64,000 nucleotides of DNA from Monosporascus cannonballus. Taxonomy: Eukaryota; Ascomycota; Sordariomycetes; Xylariales. The notes under the pieces are model-generated. The model was not told where the DNA came from, did no database searches, and saw only the letters and a list, made by a program, of their open reading frames with translations. Where the stretch lies: positions 248,001-312,000 of the forward strand of contig QJNS01000071.1 of the NCBI GenBank assembly GCA_004154925.1. The letters are read 5' to 3'. Every line of letters begins with the position of its first letter. The first letter of the stretch is position 1. The translations under genes were made by a program, and so were the position numbers. Positions 50,273 to 61,314 of the stretch are shown in pieces.

Positions 50273-53200
50273 GGTCGAAAAATTTCCGATAATTTTACGA
50301 TTAGATTCGAAAGTTATAAACTAAAATCTAGATATTATAGAATTAATATAAATAACTAAACCTTAAGCCGATATAAAAAGAAATATTTTTTAGATTTGAA
50401 TAAGATTTCATATTATCGAAATAAATTGATAATTCTGTTATAAAATATTTTCCGAAAGTAATTCATTAATTAATATTATAATACTTTAAAATTAAAATAT
50501 ATTAAATATATTCGTATATTAAAATTAATAATTAAAAAGTTTTATTCAGAAAATATAGCGAACGATATTCGATAGTATATTAAATAATATCTGAATTATG
50601 AAGGCGTAATAAAGATATATTATAAAGCATATAAATAATTACAATTTTTACGATTATATAAATATTTTGTTTCAAAAAAGTCTCGTTAAATAATATTAGG
50701 GGTTTTCATAAGATTTTTATATTTAAATAAGTTAAAATATAGCGTGGTTTTAGTAATTACTAATTCTTTTATGAAATTAAAATTTGAACCGTAATCAAAA
50801 TAATTCGATTATTTTACGATAAAATTAAAAATAGATTCGCTATAATAGACGAAATTAATAAAGATAAAAATAGGTTATTAACGAATTAATTTAAGGTAAA
50901 ATTTTCTAAAAAACGAAAAATAAAACGGCAAATATCGACTATTGGTTATCCGTAAACTACTAAATAAATAAAACGCATTTATAAAATTTTAAAATATTAT
51001 TCTATAATTACGTTAATAAGCATAAAAATATTTAAATAAGATTATTACGAAATGCGAAATTTGTATATAATAATTTACGAAACGTATTTATCAGTCGTTT
51101 TTATTTAAAGCCTTTTATAAATATTATTTAAATATAATAAAATATTTTTATAAATGGTAAAAAATACATATAAAGAATTAAGAGAAGCCTTAAAGAATTA
51201 ATAGTTATTCATTAAATAATATATAAATATTAGAAAAGAATAACGGCAGCCTAAAAGAATATTATGATCAACATTATACGCCTATAGAATTTCAATTAAA
51301 ATAATAAATAAATTTATTTATCAAAGGTTTTAAGTTTAAAAACAAAACGTTAATATTTATTTATGTTTAAATTATATTTGGAAAGTAAATAAACTTGTAA
51401 ATGTGTAAAGCAATTCCGTTTGTTAAATATTAATGAATATATAATGTATTTTCAATATCTTTATTAAAACTGTAATATAACCGAAAGCCCGATAGTGTTT
51501 AAATAACGTTACCGAATTTAATAAAGAAATACAAACTAAAGAATAAAGAATATCGTCCGTTATCGAAATAATCGGAGGTAATACAAATATTTAATTAAAT
51601 AAAAATGTTAAATTACTAAATATAATATGTAAACATATTAAAACAATTTTAAATATATACCTAAAATATTTTAAGATTATAAGAAAAAAATTAAATACAT
51701 ATATAAAAAATAAGATATTGTGAAAGTAGTAAAATATTAATAACTTTATTAAAAATTAGCCGTTTAATAAATATTAAATTTAAAATATTAAATATATACT
51801 TACTTAGGATTTTTAGTAAACAATTATTTTATTATATATTAATCGAAAATTAATTAATTATATATTTATAACTCCTTTATAAATACAATCGAAATTAAAT
51901 TAAAATTAATAAATAATATAAAAAATAAATTTTTATTTCGAAAATAAAATCTTATATTTAATTATTAAATTTTACGTTAATTAAGTTTTGGTAAATATAT
52001 TAAGAAATTAATATATGAATATTAGAAACAAAATCGGAATATGTATAACAAAAAAAAAGCAAATACGTTTATTAATTTTACTGGGCGTAAAATTCGAAAG
52101 AAATTCCGAAACATTTTATTATTTACGAAAAATAAGAGTAAAATCAGCGAAATATAATGAATTCTTAATCGAAAATAAATTGTTATTTTTAAAATATTTC
52201 AAGTATTTAAGCTTAATAAGACTTTAATAAAGCAAAAATATTTTTTAATTATAATTATTAATAAATATTAATATTTTATCAAAACGTTAAAAAATAAGTA
52301 CAAAATATTCGTAAATGAAAAATATAATAATATAACGATTTTTCCAACTCTTTTTATTTTACAAAATACCATAAAATTACGCTTAATTAAAGATTAATCG
52401 TAAAATAATAAGGAAATATTTAGAAAATTAATAAATATAACTTAAATTTGTAAATTTATAAAATAATGTTAAAATTAAATTTTTATAAATTTAACGAATA
52501 ATTAGAAACGTATTGTTACTATAAAAATAATACTTTTAATAATAACTGTTTTAAGAATAAATTTAGCCTTGTAAAAAATGTCGATTTGGTGATCGATTGC
52601 AAATATATTATTATGTACGGATTCGATATTTGTAATACGAGCGGCTTTAAGTTCGTCGATTATCTTTTAAGTTTTGACGTCAAAATAAATAATAATTTAG
52701 ATAATATTTTTACGGATAACCGGAATTTAAATGGAAATTAAACGGCGATATTAATAATAATAAAAGTAAATATTTATGGTACGATTAATTTTATAGTAAT
52801 AATTAATTATGATATGATTTAAAATATACGTAATTTAAACGTAAACCGTCCGATAATTAACATAATTTTCTACTACGTAAATATAATATAGTTTATTATT
52901 GCTTAAAATATAATTAGGGTTCGATTTATCGTTACGATTACAAAAGTAATATTTACGAAATTTTTAACTATTGTTAATATATCAATATTATTTTTTTGAT
53001 AGACTTATTAACAAAACATAAATATAACGAATAAAAATACAACAAAAATTATACGCAAGAAAAAAACGAAAATAAATATGTTACAAAATGAAGAACATAG
53101 ATAAAACAAAATTAAAAATTATATAACAAAGTATTGATTATATTGCGTACTAATTATTAGAATAACCGTACGTAATATAATATAACTTACGTATTTATAT

Positions 53201-53494
53201 ATAAAAGATTTTCTGTTATTATACGTAGTTTAAGATATAACCGAATAATATTAATTTATTAGTATTATTAAAAATAAATAATGTAAAAAAGGGAAATAAT
53301 TATAAAAATATAACTTTTATAAAATTACGGCTGATATTTAATGAGCTATAAATTTAAAATGTAGTATAAATAATTATTTAATAGCTAATAAAAAACGTTA
53401 GAGAAAATAACCTAATATAGTTATTTCTTAAAATCCGTTGTGTAACTGGTCAGATATTATGTTATTTTAGCTTAGAGCTGTTTATTATCTTATA
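50273..53494 (+). mobile_element. Family C copy C2, 3' half only
   Basis: Directly after B2, the sequence matches C1 from about 30170 to its 3' LTR end, in plus orientation and nearly the same length (3.2 kb). Its 3' LTR is 53301-53494. The 5' half, which should lie left of B2, is absent from the window. Right of the LTR the sequence switches to C3 at the position equivalent to C1 about 29345, so C2 was inserted inside another copy of its own family. Confidence 0.75.
53301..53494 (+). repeat. C2 3' LTR
   Basis: 194 bases starting TATAAAAATATAAC and ending TTATCTTATA, aligned with both C1 LTRs over the full length with small deletions. Confidence 0.75.
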
Positions 53495-54413
53495 TATATT
53501 AAGAATATTTTTACAAAAATATGGAAAGTATTACCGTCTAGTTATATATTGACTACGAAAGCTAAATTTAACCGAAAAACGATAAGCTATTAGGTAATGA
53601 AAATTATTAGCAATTATAAACGATTTTAAATATTAATAATAATATTTTAAAAGTACAGAAAAGAGTTCTTTAATATTTGTGGATTATATAACATTAAAAA
53701 ATATAATAAAAGTACCGACGCGTAATTTTAAAAAAAGATTAACCTAATAAGTTTATTGCCTCACGTAATTTGATTTTAAGATCTAATACTGATTAGATAT
53801 TATTAATTTGAAAAATATGTTATTTAAATGCCCGGAATATATGTTTACGGAAATTATATATTAAAACGTAACTTTTACGTTACTTAAAAATTCGAATTCA
53901 TATATGATATGTCGAAAAATATACGAAAAATAATTGCAAATATATAGCGTATTTTAAAAATTATAAAAAGATAAAAGGCCTTCTAAAATAACGTAAAGTT
54001 TATTCGTTATAAAATTTCTATATAAATTTTAAGTAGCAAAGTTTTAAATAATTATTATTCGCGTTAAAAAAGCAGAGAATTTTAGTTATATAATTATATA
54101 GAGTTTTCGAAGAAAAGACAAAAAAGTATATATTTAGTAAATTTATAATTTATAAATGATACTATAATTAACGGTTAAATAATAATAATTGTAAATTATA
54201 ATTCTATGATAATTAAAGTTTGAAAAATTTGAAAATAATAAAATTGAAAATGAAATTATTATTTATATTTAATATGTTTTACGTTTTTTAACATATAAAT
54301 TAGCCAAAAACGAAACGGTATTATAATCAAAACTTTTTAATAATTTTATAATTAAGTCCAAAAGTTATAAATTAAAAAACTAAATATTATAGAGTTAACA
54401 CAAATAATTAAAT

Positions 54414-54835
54414 TATAACTGTTAAGCGATTTAATCAATTATTAAACCTTAGTCGTACGAATTTATATTAATAGAAATATCGTAGAATTTTAAGCAATAA
54501 ATATAAAAACCTATTACATTTTTTAATATTAAAAATATCGAAATTATATTATAAACGATTAATATTAATAATTATTATAAATTAGAATTGTTTAAATTAT
54601 GGAATTAATAAACGTATTATATTTAATTCTCTTTATCTTATTAAGCTTGGTTTTACGGGTTTTATAATAAATCTTATCGAACTTAGCTTTACGAGCTTTA
54701 CGATAAATTCTATCGAGCCTGGTTTTACGAGTTTTATGATAGATTTTATCGAAGTATTACGTAATTCGACTTATATGGTTTATATATTTTTCTGTCGCAG
54801 CCGTTTTCAAGGTCGTAACTTGTTAAGTCGTAATA
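54414..54835 (-). repeat. B3 left (3') LTR
   Basis: 422 bases, TATAACTG to CGTAATA, with three 36-bp tandem units. It is followed on the right by a T-rich tract that is the minus-strand polypurine tract. Confidence 0.85.
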
Positions 54836-57800
54836 CGATTCTTTTTTTTTCATAATTTTCGCTTCGAAAAACTTTATAGTTTTTTTGGTTATTATATTGA
54901 GTTATATTAAAAAGCCGGTTAACAAAAAAAATCGAAATAATTTATTTAAATTTATTACTTTTGATAGTATAAATATATTTATATATTTCTGTTATTTTCG
55001 TTGTAATTTATTATTTTATCGTATTTTCCGGCCGACTTTTCTTATTACGAAAAAATATGTAACGCGGAATTAAGGTTTTCACGATGTTAACAGCTTTTTT
55101 ATTTTTCAATTTAACAAATTAGTTTTTAATTATCTTAAAATTAAACCGAACTTAAAAAAGCTAAAAAAAAAAAAAGCGGAATAGACGTAAGCTAAAGTTC
55201 GCTAACATCGAAAATAAAAGAAATTATAGGCCGATCGTATAATATATATATTATCTCGAGATCTTTAATCGTTAAAGAAATTAGATAAATTGGAATGTTA
55301 AGAAAAAAATAAGCCGAACTAGAGGCTACTAAGGCCGTATCGGCAAAAGCCGCGCTTTTTTAAATTCGTCTAACCTTAAGTTTACCGATTAATTATTTAT
55401 TAATTAAAGAGTTTTTAACTCTGTGGATTTCGACGTTATTAATAAAAATTCTTTAACAAATATTAAACGCCAATAAGGTTTTTGGCGAGTTTTCAGATAT
55501 TTTCGAAATCCGAATATTCTTTTTATTTAATTAGATACTGAATAAATCCGTTTTAATTCCGTATATCGAATTTTTTTTTTTTTACCTTATATAATTATTC
55601 GTTTTTTATTTTTACATCATTTTGTTTTTTACGTATTACAATAATATTTACCGTTAATTCGAACAAAAAAATATAGAAAACTGGATAAAATTTAACCTCA
55701 GATAAAGATTCTAGTAAATAATTATTTTCTAAGAGTTTCTTAGCACTTTTATAGAGACCGATATATTTGAAACCGAACTTTTTGTGGGGTTTTTTGTTTA
55801 AATATGTTTTGTAATTAAACGGATTATTTCTCTTTTTTCGAAAGTTAATGTTTTTAACCTTTTTTATTTATAATATTTAATTATTTCATTTCATATCAAT
55901 TTTATATAATTTTTCTTTTTTAATATAAATATCGTCATTATTCGGACGTAAGGATTATTTTAATATTAATTGGACCGTCGTTACGTATTTTTCTATAAAT
56001 TTTTAAAATAAAACTAAAATTTATATTCGTAAGAATTATTTTAATACTTTTGCAATACTTGATATTATAGGCTAATTATGCGACTAATATTTTCTTAATC
56101 TAATTATTTTGTTCGTAATTAATATCATATTGTAAATAAAGTTCCAAAAATTAGTTCGTTCGGTTTGTTTATCTATTTATTTATAGTTTAAAAACGCTAA
56201 ATTACCTACGTTTTAAACCAATTTGTATTATTAAGCCTTATTTAAACTTAAATATAAACGTTAATTCTTTATCTAAAATAATTTTTACTAATAATTCGTA
56301 TATACTACAAATGTGTCTAAAGAATATATGCTATTTGTTCGGCGTTTATATCCTTATAATATCGTAAAAAATAAAAAGTTTCCTAAATCGATTAACGATT
56401 ACGTAAATGTTATTATAATATACTTTTATAATTAAATTGTTTAATATAAAAAATTTAACAATAAAGTTGAATATAATTAAGTAGTATAATCGCTTTACAA
56501 TTGATAATAGCTGTAATTTTCTATATAGCTTATATTGTCGGACCTTTGTTCTCGCGTAAAAATCATATTGTTAAAGTATTTTTTATATCATTAATTTTAT
56601 TTTAAAAAAATATATACGTTAAAGCCGTTTTAAGGTTTTGTAAATCTCTGAATATCTATATAACTAACATTCGTATATATTTCGTACTAAATATTTTTAA
56701 TATTCTTTCAAAACTTATATCTTGTTCATTTTTTTAATTTTTTAGGAAATCGTCGTTATACTGCTAGATTTCCTGATATATATGTTGAGCACTGCTCGAA
56801 TTGTTACAATTTGTCTAAAATATAAATATCTTTTTATAATAATATTTAAAATTTATATAATTAATTTTAACTAATGTTTTTCGAAATTTGATTATTTGTT
56901 TAAAGTATTAATTTTGTTATGTTTTAAACCCTTTTTATAAGTAATAATAAAGTCGAAATTCGCTAATTCTTTTTATATAACGGAATCATCATTTTATAAG
57001 TTCTCTGATCGTAATAAATCGAGTAAAATTTTAATAATTCGTATAAACCTTAACCTAATATAAGCTTCCTTTTAAGAAATGCCTAAACTCTCGAAAAGCT
57101 ATAATAATGGCCATAAATTCCTTATTTGAAATACCGTAATTAAGTTCGATTCTTTTTAACTTATATAAAAAATGTAATAAGGTATAATTTGCCTTAATTA
57201 TTTTACTATTCGATTATTATATTTAACACGTAATTCGAAATATCGGTTTTAAGTTTAACGAGGGTTATTAAATCGCATATAATTAATATTAATTCGTTAA
57301 TAATTGTATTTTTAATTTCTTAAAATACTTTTTTCGTTTCGAACGTTTATTTGAACTTTTTTCTTCGTAAAATTAATTAAGGATATAACTATTTTATTAA
57401 AATTCCGAATAAACTTTCTATAATAATTAGCGAATTTAAAGAATACTTATATCTTTTTAACCGTAATTAACGTTTGTTATTTTGTAATTACAGTAATTTT
57501 CTTAAAGTTTATCGTAATATATTTTAAAATAATAATATATCCAATATATTTTACTTTATAAATGGAAAACTGATGTTTTTGGTATTAACAAATTACTTTA
57601 CGTTTTATAAAGCTTAAAAACCTTTATAAACGTATCCTGCATAAACTTTTTCCGTTTTTGAGAAAATAAAACTGTTGTCGAAGTGGTATAAGACAAAAAT
57701 ATCGAAATATTTTTATAATATATAATTAACTATCCATTAGAAAATTACTAGTATATTCGTAAATCCCATTAATGTAATCAAATATTCAAATAATACGTAT

Positions 57801-59752
57801 TTCGTTTTACAAACTGTTTTTTATTTATATTTGTTTTATCCTAATAAAGGCATTTTTATCTTCAAGATCGAATACTATAAATTATTTAATTTCGTAAAAT
57901 CGGTTTGTTATTTCAGTAATTAAAAATAATAATATCTAATTTGTAATAATATCGTTTAATTATCGATAATTAACTATAAATCGTAATTTTTCGATTTTTG
58001 TAGTACGAAAAATATTAAATAATTTGTTAATAATTTTGAAAATTAAATCAATCCTTTTTGTAATCGATTTTCTAAGTATTTTTCGAAAACGCGCAATTCG
58101 TTTTCGTTAAAGTTATAAATAAGATAAAACTTCGTCGAAAATTCTTTTTTGAAAATTATTTTATAATCTTATTCGCTATATTCTAGTAATTTCATATTAA
58201 GCTTTTTTATAAAAAATTGCTTATATCGAAAATATTATCATAACATATTAATTAAATTTTCTGATTTTTGGGATTATTACTTTAAATCGTTATTTAATTA
58301 TTTTAATTTTGCTTTAATAATAATAATACGTTATATTTTTAATGCTGATTTTCTTATATTTTGTCCCTTTATGTAATAACGTTTTTATTATGTCCTTATA
58401 TCTATATTTGTCGTTATTTTCGATTGAATATTAAAATTTTAATTTTTTTTATCTGTTAATAAGGTTAAGGCGAACCTTACCTGGCTAGTTTTTTTATTAA
58501 TTAAAATTCCGTATTAGTATATTTATAATAATTCTAAGATTATAGTATAATTCCTAAATAGAACTATATTGAAATTAATTATTTAGTATCGTCCTTAAAT
58601 AAAAGTTTCGAAATAATTAATTTTACATATGATTTTCTCGTCATCGTAAACTAATTCCTAATTTTCAACATTCGTGGCTATATAAAATTCTAACTTATAT
58701 TTCCATAGCAATCTAAGCTTATTAACCATTTCTGGTATAATATAATATCCGCTTAGAATTTCGCCATCAATTATTGCAATATACTAACACGTTCCAATTC
58801 GTATATTTAAGGTAATAATATTATTAACGGTTTTTATCGTCGCGTTTAAAGCCTTTTTAGAAAATTCTTTTTAATTCTTTTAAATTTTGATATTTTACAG
58901 CTTCTTTACAGATAATCTTTTTTTAATTCGTTTTCGAATTTGTCGAATTTTGTTTATGTTTTTGTATATAACGCGTTAAATTACTGTATTTATCGTTATT
59001 ATCGGCGCATTATTCTTTTAAACTATATTAATTATTTCTAGATTTGTTATAATTCTTTTCTATATTAGATAAATTATTTTCTTCTAGTTTCGACCGTATT
59101 CTATTATGCGTTATATTAATTATCGTTTTAAAATCCGCCTGTAAATTAACGTATTTTTTCCTTAATAACTTTTTTTCGTTAAGATTTATAATAAACACTA
59201 ATTAAAAATAAAAACTTGTAATAATCTTTTGGTAATGTTTGTTTATTATATATTAAATTAATTCTTTTTCCGTTTAGTAATTATATTATCTATAATAATA
59301 AAATGGTTTTCTTACAAATATTACTTTTTTCAGATCAGCTTTTTATTTCGGCTAGCTGATAAATGTGGTTTGTAGGTCTATAGATCGAAAGTAGCGATAT
59401 TATTATTTATTGTTTTTATTATTTCTGTTTCAGGTCGTAAAATCCAATTTTTATAATATATACGAGTAATTTTTCCGTAAATATATTATTTCTAGTTCTC
59501 GTAATCAATGTATTCCTATTGTTGGCAATATATGGCGTATTTTTTACTATATCGATTAGGAGTTCTAGGGCAGATTCTTTTGTTGTTTAATCCTAATATT
59601 TTTATTATTATTCTTATAATTTTTCTTATTGGGATCGTAATATTTATCGAGCCGACTTTTTGGCTTTTCGTATTTTGTATTGAACTTCTTACTACAAGGA
59701 GCCTGGTACGTACTTAGATCAAATTATGTTAATAGGTTTATTTTCGTTTTTT

Positions 59753-59818
59753 TAATTTTCTTTAAATTTTCTTTAAATTTTCTTTAAATTTTCTTTAAAT
59801 TTTCTTTAAATTTTCTTT
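59753..59818. repeat. 11-bp tandem repeat in B3
   Basis: Five full copies of TTTAAATTTTC (59761-59815) plus partial copies on each side. The same position in B1 (about 34998-35020) has a single copy, so the array expanded within this copy. Confidence 0.88.
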
Positions 59819-60921
59819 CGAATGCGAGTTTCCAGTTATCCTAATAGGGTCTTTTAAATGCATTATATCATATTGCCTTATATCTCATTTTGTTATAATT
59901 AAAGTATTTAATCTGGCTTTAGTTCTTTTTGTAAATAATTCTAAATTCCACAAGTTCTAGTTTTATGCCGTAAAAAATATTATAACGTTAAAAAACGTTA
60001 ATATTAGCCGTATGTCAAAATTGATTATCATTTTTTTCTTTAATCCCTCTGGTATACCAGGTATATTATCGATTATTGATTTTAATTAATATAACGATAT
60101 AATTTAATAAATAATTAAGCCGATTAAATTTAAAAACTTACTTTTGTAATTTTTTTAGGTCGTTGAAAAATTTAACTATTATCATCTTTTATTTCTAATT
60201 TAATTAAGCGCTAATTAAATAAACATATTATCGTAATTAAATATTTCTTCCTTTATCTTAATTATTAGATTTAGATTTTAACCTTTATTTTTTCGTTGAT
60301 TATTTCGAAAACATACGTTAATATTTACTTAAATTATTCGTAATTATAATATATTAGCATTATTCCCAAGCTGGATTTTTTAATTAATAGAGTAACGTAT
60401 TTTTTTAAATAAATTTAAACCAAATAATTACGATTTCGGTAAATTCTGTAATTACGAATTTAATTCGTATAATAAACGTGATAAATTAAAGAAGAAAATA
60501 CCCGCAATATATTTAGAATTAAGTTAAAAATAATTATCACTTGGTCGAAATTCCGTCGAAAAAGTCTGGTTTAAAATGTTTAAAAACTTTTCTTAGTTTT
60601 GTAATAAAATTTAGCTAAATAATTTAGTGTATTCGAAAAGGTTTTTCGGTTTCTAGAACTTTTTTTTCTTAAACTTTTTATAAACTGTTTAAAAACAACG
60701 TCGTAAAATTATTATTATCTTTTTCAAACTAAAAATTAGGTTCGTTTATAGTATCTTGGCGTCGAAAAACTTCTTTGCGAAAAAAGTAAAATTTTTTTTT
60801 AAATTCCATTCCGGTATCCGAGTTTTTAAGGACCTGGTAAGTAGGCTATTCGGGTTACTTATTAATAAATATAATGTCGGCGATATCACTCAAAATTTAA
60901 CGGTATTATTAAATAAAAATT

Positions 60922-61314
60922 TATAATATATAATGGTTAAATAATTTAATTAATTATTAAACCTTAATGTTATAAATTTATATTAATAGAAATATTGTAA
61001 TATTTTAAGTAATAAGTATAAAAACGTATTATACTTTTTAACAATAAAAATATTGAAATTAGATTATAAATAAATACTATTAATAAATATTATAAATTAA
61101 AATTATTTAAATTATAGAATTAACGAACGTATTATACTTAATTCCTTTTACCTTATTAAGCTCAGTTTTACGAACTTTACGATAGATCCTGTCGAGCCTG
61201 ACTTTACTAGCTCTATGATAGATCTTGTCGAGCTATCACGTGATTCGACCCATCTAGCTTACACATTTTCCTGTCGCGATCGTTTCCGAAGCCGCAGCCT
61301 ATTAGATCGTAATA
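60922..61314 (-). repeat. B3 right (5') LTR
   Basis: 393 bases, TATAATATATAATGG to CGTAATA, with two 36-bp units. Its right end keeps GC-rich sequence, including the palindromic GAGCTATCACGTGATTCGAC region, and is less decayed than the left LTR. Confidence 0.85.

Larger units (their letters stand above)
54414..61314 (-). mobile_element. Family B LTR retrotransposon copy B3
   Basis: Complete 6,901-bp minus-oriented element with LTRs 54414-54835 and 60922-61314 and a perfect target-site duplication TAAAT (54409-54413, 61315-61319). It is the only family-B copy without nested insertions and serves as reference for B1 and B2. The reverse transcriptase site at about 57650-57700 is mutated (YHFDNSF on the minus strand). 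A gag-equivalent region near 59500-59700 parallels B1 34620-34910. Confidence 0.9.
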
